Source: a virus. Taken from it: DNA of 40,244 nt. Each line of letters starts with the position of its first letter. The first letter of the stretch is position 1. The stretch spans positions 1-40,244 of the IMG/VR virus record IMGVR_UViG_3300042691_008313. One strand, given 5' to 3'. The translations under genes were made by a program, and so were the position numbers. This document shows positions 26,180-31,941 of the stretch, in pieces. Below the pieces are notes generated by a model. That model worked only from the letters and a program-made list of their open reading frames with translations, had not been told where the DNA came from and made no database searches.

Positions 26180-26439
26180 GCCGCTTTCTTCGTGATCTTC
26201 AGCGACTTAGGCTTGGCATCTGCCAGCACCTTAGTGTTTGCGCCTGTGGTGGTATCAAGGAACGGAATATACGGGGCTTCGCCACGCAGTGCCGAATAGG
26301 CGATCTGCGTCTTGGCCGTGCTGATAATCTTACCAGCCGTGTTGTTGATTTCGGCTGCGTCCTTGAGTTCAATCGTGCCAGCACGAAGTTCGTTGAAGAT
26401 TTCGATCAGTTGGTCACGGATATCTGTAATCGTAGTCAT
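26176..26439 (-). CDS. Conserved phage protein of unknown function
   Basis: 87 aa, preceded by GAAGGAGCAAAAGC. The core ELKDAAEINNTAGKIISTAK is, from memory, a recurrent phage motif (AAEINN-x-AGKII) in small proteins near replication and regulatory genes. The C-terminus is basic (KPKSLKITKKAA). Overlaps by ATGA on both sides. Function not known. Confidence 0.65.
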   Translation of the reverse strand: MTTITDIRDQLIEIFNELRAGTIELKDAAEINNTAGKIISTAKTQIAYSALRGEAPYIPFLDTTTGANTKVLADAKPKSLKITKKAA

Positions 26440-27986
26440 GCTTTTGCTCCTTCTCTAACAAGTTTCTTGATTTGCCTAATTAACCCACGGACTTCATGGA
26501 CGTTGTTTGTATAAAGCCCGTGCTTCATTTTTGGTGCCTGTATATCTAGCTCCTTTCTAGCTAAGTAGATTGCGTCATGGCTACATCCTCCTAATGCTTC
26601 ACGCACGTCACTGATGGTGGCGGTCCTATTATCTTTGAGGTAAGCCTTAACTTTCTCTACTGCTTCCGCACTGGTTTCGCCGTGTTTCCAATTGAGGTTC
26701 TCAGGACCGCTCTTAATTTTATGAGGCACGGATTGCCCTGCGCGCCGTCGAATTTCTGATAGGCATTCAGGACTACAACTCGTGCTACTCCCATGTTTTT
26801 TCATGTGGGAGTATGTATGTTTATTCACCATCACAGGCTGGCTGCAAACGCCACAAGCCACTTCAAACTCAGTGGGGGCATCAGGTCGTAGCCTTCTCTT
26901 ATCCGGATAGGCTACGTTTGCTCTGTCTAGGATGTAACGCACCGACGGCGCGGTTAGGCCGACTGCTTCCGCTATTTGTCTCAGCGTGTGCGTTTCAACC
27001 ATAGAAATAACCTTCGCCTCGGTTTCTTTACGGGCAAGACGTTTCGCCTCAGTCTCCTCTGGACTTGAGCGCCGCCTCTTTGGCAAATTTGCTCCCTCAT
27101 TAACTATTTGTTTGATCTGCATACGCAGCGCGTGTGTGTGCTTCATAACGACAGTGTAGCCGCCATGCCTCCAACTCGGACTAACAGGGCCTTTTGGTAT
27201 ATGCGCCTTCCTGCACTCGTTCGTGCAGTAGAGATCGGCATCGCGCTTCGTTATCCTATAGTGCCGTTGCCCCGGATTAGGCTCAAACACGACACCACAT
27301 CCCGTGCAGGTCGCGTCGCTGTAGTAGATTGTCTCATCCTCGGGGTTGCGGATCGCCTTCACCCGATACAGGTGATACGATGGATGCGCGCAACATTCGG
27401 GACAGAAAAATGTTGCCTCCTTATTCCGGTTCCATCTGTGCCGTTGGGCTGCACTAGCCCTAAAATCCTTATTGCAGCGGGCACAGGTCGGACGCACGGA
27501 CTCGCGTAGTAGCCGCAGAGCCGCCCCACGTTCGCGCATCGCCGCTTTCATAACCGCAGTATGTTTGCCGCCCGCCCAGTTATGCGCGTTCTCACCCTTG
27601 GGGGTAGAAGCGCCGAGACGCCTAGCTTGCTCAATTTGCGCGGGTGAACCCCAGACAAGCAAACCTTTCTCGTGCATTTGCTTGGCAACCGCACTCCGAT
27701 GCTGCTTATGGCACTCAGGCGAACAGCATACTTTCTTCGTCCCTCCGCTGACCCTAAACTTAGATACTTGGTAGGATGATGCTCGGAACGGCTTCTTGCA
27801 GTAAGAGCAATCTAACTGATATGCCGCTTCTGGCTTTCTCGCTTTGGCGGCGCGAAAACTGCTGACGCAACTCGGTGAACAACAGGGCTGATATGTCCCG
27901 TTGCCTGCCCTAGCTTTCCTAAGTTGAAACCTTGAACCCTCGAATTGTTTTTTGCATTGGGCGCAAGTTAAAATGCGATCATCCAT
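26436..27986 (-). CDS. Five-zinc-module DNA-binding protein, homing-endonuclease-like but without a visible catalytic domain
   Basis: 516 aa from ATG at 27986 (TGATG overlap with the VRR-NUC stop). Five zinc modules of the form CxxC ... C-x2/3-C are seen: C8/C11-C36/C40, C60/C63-C88/C92, C168/C171-C195/C198, C227/C230-C254/C258 and C378/C381-C404/C408. Three are followed by a W-x-x-G element (NWAGG, SWRHGG, NWKHGE) like the NPNWKGG blocks of phage HNH and homing nucleases. A helix-turn-helix (TLRQIAEAVGLTAPSVRYIL, 334-353) and a second winged-helix-like segment (455-482) add DNA contacts. No HNH, GIY-YIG or PD-(D/E)XK residues were found. It may target the coupled VRR-NUC nuclease, or be a decayed mobile endonuclease. 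Confidence 0.75.
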   Translation of the reverse strand: MDDRILTCAQCKKQFEGSRFQLRKARAGNGTYQPCCSPSCVSSFRAAKARKPEAAYQLDCSYCKKPFRASSYQVSKFRVSGGTKKVCCSPECHKQHRSAVAKQMHEKGLLVWGSPAQIEQARRLGASTPKGENAHNWAGGKHTAVMKAAMRERGAALRLLRESVRPTCARCNKDFRASAAQRHRWNRNKEATFFCPECCAHPSYHLYRVKAIRNPEDETIYYSDATCTGCGVVFEPNPGQRHYRITKRDADLYCTNECRKAHIPKGPVSPSWRHGGYTVVMKHTHALRMQIKQIVNEGANLPKRRRSSPEETEAKRLARKETEAKVISMVETHTLRQIAEAVGLTAPSVRYILDRANVAYPDKRRLRPDAPTEFEVACGVCSQPVMVNKHTYSHMKKHGSSTSCSPECLSEIRRRAGQSVPHKIKSGPENLNWKHGETSAEAVEKVKAYLKDNRTATISDVREALGGCSHDAIYLARKELDIQAPKMKHGLYTNNVHEVRGLIRQIKKLVREGAKA

Positions 27987-28315
27987 CACGCACCCCTCGC
28001 GTCTGAAGCCTGAGAGATGATAGTAGCCTTGAGCCGCCGCACCATCTCACGCAGCATTTCCCAGTTGGTTTCATCAACAACCACAGCCACGCCATTGTTC
28101 CGCCGGATGGTTTCGATCTCGCGGATTTGCAGCGCCGTTGGCTTGTTGCCGCCAGCTTTCGTTTCAATCGCCATGAACAGGCCATTGACGCAGCATACAA
28201 AATCTGGAACCCCAGCGCGGCCATAGCCGTTGGCGGGGGGCATGAAGTAATAGACACCCTCGCTTTCGAGGACAGCTTTCACCTTAGCCTTAACGGCCTT
28301 CTCCGGGGTTGCCAT
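27986..28315 (-). CDS. VRR-NUC nuclease
   Basis: 109 aa with AAGGAGCAAACTT before ATG. E5, then GRAGVPDFVC (D38), E51-x-K53 in MAIETKAGG and Q63 give the complete VRR-NUC (PD-(D/E)XK) active site. Stand-alone VRR-NUC proteins of phages are Holliday-junction or flap-type nucleases used in recombination and packaging. A promoter of the TTGACAATGT family is right upstream. Its last 10 codons contain the 28002-28030 copy of a repeat found again at 31612-31641. Confidence 0.88.
   Translation of the reverse strand: MATPEKAVKAKVKAVLESEGVYYFMPPANGYGRAGVPDFVCCVNGLFMAIETKAGGNKPTALQIREIETIRRNNGVAVVVDETNWEMLREMVRRLKATIISQASDARGA
28002..28030. repeat. Copy A of a near-identical about 30-bp direct repeat
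   Basis: Starts TCTGAAGCCTGAGAGATGAT and ends at GCCTT; it lies in the 3' end of the VRR-NUC gene. Copy B is at 31612-31641. The copies differ by one substitution (G/A) and one extra A. Together they bracket the block of tiny accessory genes at 28.0-31.6 kb. Confidence 0.7.
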
Positions 28316-28336
28316 AAGTTTGCTCCTTATGAGGCG

Positions 28337-28365
28337 AGGCTATTTCCTCGCTTATACATTGTCAA
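28337..28365 (-). promoter_or_regulatory. Leftward promoter of the shared TTGACAATGT family (site 2)
   Basis: Minus-strand -35 TTGACA (28360-28365), 17-base spacer, -10 TAGCCT (28337-28342, weak). The element TTGACAATGTATA is identical to site 1. The message would begin just ahead of the AAGGAGCAAAC leader of the VRR-NUC gene and serve the nuclease, zinc-module and polymerase genes. It overlaps the stop codon of the small gene upstream. Confidence 0.6.
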
Positions 28366-28520
28366 TGGGCTTTAGAATTATAATGCGCTGCCTCAAGTTC
28401 TCTAATCGCTTCCAGCAGACGTTCGCCCAGCACAATCGCCAGTTCATTGTCTGACAGCTTGGTGATCTCGATCAGTTCTTCGTCGTCCAGTTGACGCAGG
28501 TAGTTGCGATCATTCAGCAT
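28362..28520 (-). CDS. Small acidic helical protein
   Basis: 52 aa, MLNDRNYLRQLDDEELIEIT at the start, mostly helical and Leu/Glu-rich. It overlaps the upstream gene by 11 bases, and its stop TGA lies within the -35 element of promoter site 2. Function unknown. Confidence 0.6.
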   Translation of the reverse strand: MLNDRNYLRQLDDEELIEITKLSDNELAIVLGERLLEAIRELEAAHYNSKAH

Positions 28521-28731
28521 CGTCTTCGTCCTCCATTTCCATCAAGTCCTTCATGTCCCTCAACATAGAGGAACCAAACATTGCCATAGCACGCTGCCAG
28601 CTTACCAGTTGCAGCGCCCCGACAATCTCGACTTCGGTCAGGTCTTCACGGAAATCCTCAATGGCTCCAATCAAAGCGAAAGCCAGTTCGGTTTGCCTAT
28701 CGGTGTTGGGTTTATAGTTTCCCTCAGTCAT
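28510..28731 (-). CDS. Small acidic phage protein
   Basis: 73 aa with GAGGAGCAAGACG before ATG. Helical (LAFALIGAIEDFREDLTEV) and very acidic at the C-terminus (MEMEDEDDAE). The N-terminus overlaps the end of the mini membrane gene by 8 bases. No family recognised. Confidence 0.65.
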   Translation of the reverse strand: MTEGNYKPNTDRQTELAFALIGAIEDFREDLTEVEIVGALQLVSWQRAMAMFGSSMLRDMKDLMEMEDEDDAE

Positions 28732-28840
28732 CGTCTTGCTCCTCTCTGATTGCTTGTTTCACTGTGTCGATGAACACCACCACGCCCAGCACGATGATGC
28801 CCACAAAGAATAGTTCGATCATGATATGCCAGAATGTCAT
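28724..28840 (-). CDS. Mini membrane protein
   Basis: 38 aa, MTFWHIMIELFFVGIIVLGV, with one strong membrane helix covering about residues 4-24 and a charged tail KQAIREEQDDD. ATGA overlap with the upstream gene. Size and layout fit a small holin-like or regulatory membrane peptide; there is no direct evidence. Confidence 0.6.
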   Translation of the reverse strand: MTFWHIMIELFFVGIIVLGVVVFIDTVKQAIREEQDDD

Positions 28841-29016
28841 GCTGCCTTCTCCCGCTCTAGCTGCATCCGCAGGTGGTCACGATTAAAGCCCCAGACGCCT
28901 TGCGTTCTGCCATAGTCGGCGCAAGCCTTGGCAAGTTCGTGTTCCACAGCGCGCAGTTCATGGCGCAGCTTGTCATATTTGCGCAGCAGGGCTGCTGCCT
29001 CTCGCTTAGTCGTCAT
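28837..29016 (-). CDS. Small coiled-coil protein
   Basis: 59 aa; residues 4-32 form a charged helix (LLRKYDKLRHELRAVEHEL), followed by YGRTQGVWGFNRDHLR. AAGGGAGCAGACTAC stands before the ATG, a relative of the common leader. It overlaps neighbours at both ends. Function unknown. Confidence 0.6.
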   Translation of the reverse strand: MTTKREAAALLRKYDKLRHELRAVEHELAKACADYGRTQGVWGFNRDHLRMQLEREKAA

Positions 29017-29188
29017 TGTAGTCTGCTCCCTTACTAATGATCTGGTGCATCCGGTCGCCCGCCTTGCGGATTTCCTGCTCCAGATGCTCGACGTATTTGA
29101 TGAGTTTGCGCAGCAACAGGCGGTCTTCTCCGTCTAGGTCGTCACGCAATTCGAAAATCTTTTTCCATTCATCAGGTCTAATTTGCAT
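29006..29188 (-). CDS. Small helical protein
   Basis: 60 aa, MQIRPDEWKKIFELRDDLDG, helical and highly charged (LLLRKLIKYVEHLEQEIRK). It overlaps the downstream gene by 11 bases and the upstream gene by 11. Its composition is like neighbouring accessory proteins; no function is known. Confidence 0.6.
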   Translation of the reverse strand: MQIRPDEWKKIFELRDDLDGEDRLLLRKLIKYVEHLEQEIRKAGDRMHQIISKGADYNDD

Positions 29189-29330
29189 TGGTTCGCTCTT
29201 TCAAATGCCAGTCTATATATTCCTCGGGGACGTAAGCACGGACTAGCTGCTCCAGATATCCCGTTGCGTAGGGGAAGCCCTCTTCGTGCAGGTCGTCGAA
29301 CAGCCGCTTTAGTTTTTCCTCGTGTGTCAT
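29178..29330 (-). CDS. Small hypothetical protein
   Basis: 50 aa, MTHEEKLKRLFDDLHEEGFP then YATGYLEQLVRAYVPEEYI. Predicted helical. ATGA overlap with the upstream gene at 29327-29620, and GGGGCGAGC before the ATG is a weak site, so translation may depend on coupling. Function unknown. Confidence 0.55.
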   Translation of the reverse strand: MTHEEKLKRLFDDLHEEGFPYATGYLEQLVRAYVPEEYIDWHLKERTNAN

Positions 29331-29620
29331 GCTCGCCCCTTTGCTTTGGCGATTGCGGCAACTAGCTTCGCCTTAGCGGCTTCCCATTTCGCAAAATCAT
29401 TCCCGCCGCCTAGTTGCGCTGCCATTTCCTCGCAAGCTGCCAGCAACTCCGGCGCGGCTGCGATCAGGTTTGCGTTTGCCTCTAGTTCGGCTGCCCAAAA
29501 TGCGTCATCCTCGCAATCCATCATGGCGATGCGCCCCTTCGGACATACGATATCTAAATACCCTGCACCTGCGGGGCTTACGCGCCCGTCTGTTTCCCAA
29601 GGGCCCTTGCTATGTTCCAT
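29327..29620 (-). CDS. Phage family protein with LIAAAPELLAA motif
   Basis: 97 aa, start set by AAGGAGCAAACGAG. It contains SKGPWETDGR, GYLDIVCPKGR and the block EANANLIAAAPELLAACEEM. From memory, this HT/SKGPW ... EANA-x-LIAAAPELL layout is one of the most frequent small phage protein families, of unknown function. A second member of the same family lies at 30060-30317. Confidence 0.75.
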   Translation of the reverse strand: MEHSKGPWETDGRVSPAGAGYLDIVCPKGRIAMMDCEDDAFWAAELEANANLIAAAPELLAACEEMAAQLGGGNDFAKWEAAKAKLVAAIAKAKGRA

Positions 29621-29632
29621 CTCGTTTGCTCC

Positions 29633-29842
29633 TTAGTCAAAGTAACCGCGATCTTGCGCTTCCAGCCATACGTCATGGCGGTCTGCCCAGCGTTTTTCTA
29701 GTTGGCTGCGGATCAGGGGCGCGAATGTTTCCCAGTTGTCCGTCACAATCTCGCCCAGTTGCTCAAGCGACAGGCTGTCCATGTCCTGCTCGATCAGGGC
29801 TTCGCGCACGTCTGCTGTGTCGCTGTCTTTGGTCAGTCTCAT
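29633..29842 (-). CDS. Small acidic hypothetical protein
   Basis: 69 aa, MRLTKDSDTADVREALIEQD, acidic and helical, with NWETFAPLIRSQLEKRW. ATGA overlap with the gene upstream, 12 bases from the next gene. No family recognised. Confidence 0.6.
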   Translation of the reverse strand: MRLTKDSDTADVREALIEQDMDSLSLEQLGEIVTDNWETFAPLIRSQLEKRWADRHDVWLEAQDRGYFD

Positions 29843-30063
29843 AGGTCTATCGCCTTCCCGTCTTTATATATGATGACCAGCGGCCCGCTCTCGTGGCGGT
29901 AATCCGCAACGCGCCAGTCGCAAATGCCAGCTTCGCTTAGGGTTCGCGCCGCCTCCATCGCGTGAATGCCATACTCGAACCGCGCCACAGTATCCCAGCG
30001 TCGTGTCTCGCTGTCCCGCTGGTCAAGGTGGATTAGCATTTTATAGTCGGGGTTGATGTTCAT
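29839..30063 (-). CDS. Small hypothetical protein
   Basis: 74 aa, MNINPDYKMLIHLDQRDSET, with alternating strands and a helix (HAMEAARTLSEAG) and a closing strand GPLVIIYKDGKAIDL, so a small alpha/beta fold. ATGA overlaps with both neighbours. Function unknown. Confidence 0.6.
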   Translation of the reverse strand: MNINPDYKMLIHLDQRDSETRRWDTVARFEYGIHAMEAARTLSEAGICDWRVADYRHESGPLVIIYKDGKAIDL

Positions 30064-30317
30064 GCGTCCGCCCCTTTCGCCGCTGCGATTGCGTCCCCTG
30101 CATCTTCCACAATGTCGTAAAACATCGCGGCCACATCGTCTGGCAATCTAAGGTTGTTGCCGTATTCTGCGGCCATCACATGAATGCGCTTCAATGCGGC
30201 CAACATTGCGGGCGCGGCGGCGATTAGCGGCCCGTGCTGCGCGTCCTCGACATAGGCAATCGGCTCGGGGTTGTCCCCCTCATGCCAAACGCGGCCACCT
30301 TCGTAATGCCAGTTCAT
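30060..30317 (-). CDS. Second member of the LIAAAP phage family
   Basis: 85 aa. MNWHYEGGRVWHEGDN and GPLIAAAPAMLAALKRIHV share the layout of the gene at 29327-29620, which suggests that the two are paralogues. The remainder is an acidic helix. Coupled by ATGA at both ends. Function unknown. Confidence 0.65.
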   Translation of the reverse strand: MNWHYEGGRVWHEGDNPEPIAYVEDAQHGPLIAAAPAMLAALKRIHVMAAEYGNNLRLPDDVAAMFYDIVEDAGDAIAAAKGADA

Positions 30318-30583
30318 GCCTCGGCCTCCACTTCGCGGTAATCTTCGATCATGGCGTGCGCGATTTCCATCCAGTTAACGTCATCCAGAAACGCCATCGC
30401 ATAGTCCTGCGCCAAGCCTTCCGACTGTTCAGATACAATACCCTCGGCCATTTCGCGCAGGGATTGCCCCAGATCGTATTCGTCTAGGTCGTTGTCGCTG
30501 GCTCCGTCGTATCCATCAAAAATTTCCAGATTGACGCGCCATGTCGCGTAGTTGGTCCAGCCGTTATAGGTTCCTTGTGTCAT
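30314..30583 (-). CDS. DUF7249-like phage protein
   Basis: 89 aa from ATG at 30583, with GGTGGAG about 10 bases upstream; the frame could also start at GTG 30598 but that would bury the site. It begins MTQGTYNGWTNYATWRVNLE. The GWTNY-x-TW-x-VNLEI block is a well-known marker of small phage proteins (DUF7249-type, from memory). Acidic middle. Function unknown. Confidence 0.7.
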   Translation of the reverse strand: MTQGTYNGWTNYATWRVNLEIFDGYDGASDNDLDEYDLGQSLREMAEGIVSEQSEGLAQDYAMAFLDDVNWMEIAHAMIEDYREVEAEA

Positions 30584-30602
30584 TGTCTTAGTCTCCACCT
30601 TT

Positions 30603-30851
30603 TTAGATTGCGCTCAGTTTGCGGCCATGCTGCATGGCGCTCCACCAATGGGCTTCGCTGTTCACGGGCTCCGACTGTGCGAAATATGCCCATGTCCCCG
30701 AATAGTCGTCATGGATTGCCCAACGTGCTTCGTCGGGGTTGTAGGTGCGGCTCAAAACAATTTCCGCCGTGCGGGTCGAACGCTTGCGGTATACGTTGCC
30801 GCCACAGTCAAAGGTTGACCCTACTTCGATAGAACCGAAAATCTGTGTCAT
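30603..30851 (-). CDS. Hypothetical protein
   Basis: 82 aa, MTQIFGSIEVGSTFDCGGNV; beta-rich start and aromatic C-terminal half (GTWAYFAQSEP, HWWSAM). Separated from neighbours by short gaps. No recognised family. Confidence 0.55.
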   Translation of the reverse strand: MTQIFGSIEVGSTFDCGGNVYRKRSTRTAEIVLSRTYNPDEARWAIHDDYSGTWAYFAQSEPVNSEAHWWSAMQHGRKLSAI

Positions 30852-30865
30852 TGCTCAGGCTCCCC

Positions 30866-31036
30866 TTAGCTGTTCAGCCATTCGTCATATGATTTGAGGG
30901 GCGCACCGCCACGGGTGATATCGCCGCCCTTGCCATCATTGGCGCAGGCTAAATAGATTTGATATTCTTGGTCGTTTGTGCCGCGCACCTTGGTCTGGAA
31001 AAATTCGGTGGCTTGCGTCTCGATATTATCTTCCAT
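30866..31036 (-). CDS. Small protein, first gene of its transcript
   Basis: 56 aa from ATG at 31036; GGAGAT 9 bases before favours it over the ATG at 31051, which has no site. Starts MEDNIETQATEFFQTKVRGT and ends PLKSYDEWLNS. It is the first gene after promoter site 3 and the origin-like region, so it may be an early protein. Function unknown. Confidence 0.6.
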   Translation of the reverse strand: MEDNIETQATEFFQTKVRGTNDQEYQIYLACANDGKGGDITRGGAPLKSYDEWLNS

Positions 31037-31086
31037 CGCTTCAATCTCCATCTGCTGCGCCGTGCTGTCCTGCTCGGCATAGGTGC

Positions 31087-31116
31087 CTAATACTTCCGGC
31101 GATTAGACATTGTCAA
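31087..31116 (-). promoter_or_regulatory. Leftward promoter of the shared TTGACAATGT family (site 3)
   Basis: Minus-strand -35 TTGACA (31111-31116), 18-base spacer, -10 TATTAG (31087-31092, four of six matches to consensus). The element reads TTGACAATGTCTAA. TAGGTGCCTA (31080-31089) overlaps the -10 and recurs at site 1. It should start the long accessory operon that reads towards 28.4 kb. Confidence 0.65.
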
Positions 31117-31180
31117 CCCTGCTGCGGACAATCGCACCCGTTTTGGTTTTGCTTGGTGCCGATATGGTTTTGTTTGGGTT

Positions 31181-31522
31181 GCTTTGTAGGAAAAAAGGGC
31201 GCGGGGGTTGTAAGAATGTAAGGGATGAAAAGGCCAAATCTTACAATAGTTCTTACAAAACGAAAAACCCCGAATTTGTGCGGGTCTGCGTAAGAAAAAA
31301 CGGCCTATTGTAAGAATGTAAGAAAAAAAAATTTATATATATGGGACGGGGTCCACGTTCTCACATTTGGTTTTTAATCGGCGAGAGAGTCCGTCCGGAC
31401 TGTCTAGTTTCATATGTCCCTCAAAAATTTTCTTACATTCTTACAAAGCGCAGAAAACCGCCATTTCGTTTCTTACAATAGGCCGTTTTTTCTTACATTA
31501 GTTTCTTACAATCCTACAAAGC
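31181..31522. other. Iteron-like repeat cluster; candidate replication origin
   Basis: This non-coding stretch has at least eight exact copies of TTCTTACA or its complement TGTAAGAA: forward at 31250, 31430, 31438, 31470, 31490 and 31503, and reverse at 31209, 31309 and 31317, plus variants at 31217, 31239, 31289 and 31512. Outer arms GCTTTGTAGGA (31181-31191) and TCCTACAAAGC (31512-31522) mirror each other. An A-rich/TATA tract (31323-31341) could melt easily. Clustered short repeats next to an AT-rich tract are typical of origins bound by an initiator protein. No gene is seen between 31052 and 31675. Confidence 0.65.
31290..31496. repeat. Perfect 27-bp inverted repeat inside the iteron cluster
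   Basis: Arm 31290-31316 is the exact reverse complement of 31470-31496, with 153 bases between. Each arm holds two copies of the 8-bp repeat (one slightly variant in the left arm) around the core CGGCCTATTG. Such long exact arms could extrude as a cruciform or hold two initiator dimers in mirror orientation. Confidence 0.85.
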
Positions 31523-31549
31523 AGGGTGGCTTGACCGCCTAAAATAATT

Positions 31550-31574
31550 TTGATAATCACGTAGTGATTATCAA
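31550..31574. promoter_or_regulatory. Long dyad, candidate operator
   Basis: TTGATAATCAC (31550-31560) and GTGATTATCAA (31564-31574) form a perfect 11-bp inverted repeat around GTA. It is AT-rich, has no T-tract and sits just beside the iteron cluster, so an operator for a dimeric regulator or initiator is more likely than a terminator. Confidence 0.5.
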
Positions 31575-31611
31575 CTTGGCAAAAACGCCGCGAGGCCGCA
31601 GAAGCCTAGCC

Positions 31612-31641
31612 TCTGAAGCCTGAAAGATGATAGTAAGCCTT
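31612..31641. repeat. Copy B of the about 30-bp direct repeat
   Basis: Same orientation as 28002-28030 with one substitution and one inserted A. Here it is non-coding, just downstream of the gene at 31676-31894. Confidence 0.7.
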
Positions 31642-31648
31642 TGGGGTT

Positions 31649-31668
31649 GGGGAGCCTTGCGGCTCCCC
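31649..31668 (-). terminator. Terminator-like hairpin after the 72-aa gene
   Basis: GGGGAGCC (31649-31656) pairs perfectly with GGCTCCCC (31661-31668) around TTGC, 7 bases after the stop of the leftward gene at 31676. No T-tract follows on the leftward strand, so it may be a weak terminator, an RNA-stabilising hairpin, or insulation of the origin region from transcription. Confidence 0.45.
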
Positions 31669-31675
31669 TTATTGG

Positions 31676-31894
31676 TTATCGCTTGGCGCGATAGGGGACA
31701 ACCCTAGTCCCAAAATGACGATAGCGTTGCGCAACGTCAAAAGCCTCGCTCTTGCTGGTAGTTGTCCAGATACGGGTGGGGCTTGTTTCTATCTGTTCCC
31801 AATCGGGCACGCTGTGCGCGATATACTCACCATCAACTAGATAGATTGCGGGCACGTTAGCGTCAGGGTGGGCGATATAGTAACGGGTGGGCAT
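31676..31894 (-). CDS. Small hypothetical protein
   Basis: 72 aa, MPTRYYIAHPDANVPAIYLV, beta-rich, with SKSEAFDVAQRYRHFG and a basic C-terminus. It lies alone between the terminator of the ArdC-like gene and the origin-like region. AAAGGATAAACC stands before the ATG. No family recognised. Confidence 0.65.
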   Translation of the reverse strand: MPTRYYIAHPDANVPAIYLVDGEYIAHSVPDWEQIETSPTRIWTTTSKSEAFDVAQRYRHFGTRVVPYRAKR

Positions 31895-31914
31895 TGGTTT
31901 ATCCTTTATAAATA

Positions 31915-31935
31915 AGGGGCGGCATTGCCGCCCCT
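31915..31935 (-). terminator. Terminator of the ArdC-like gene
   Basis: AGGGGCGGC (31915-31923) and GCCGCCCCT (31927-31935) pair around ATT, 6 bases after the stop of the leftward ArdC-like gene. On that strand it is followed by TTATTTATAAAGG. A GC stem with a T-rich tail fits an intrinsic terminator. Confidence 0.65.
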
Positions 31936-31941
31936 GTTAGG

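Noticed and set aside
31209-31510. CRISPR array
   Set aside because: Repeats are only 8 bp, in both orientations and unevenly spaced, without uniform spacers; cas genes are absent. The Cas4-like nuclease is a common phage recombination enzyme.
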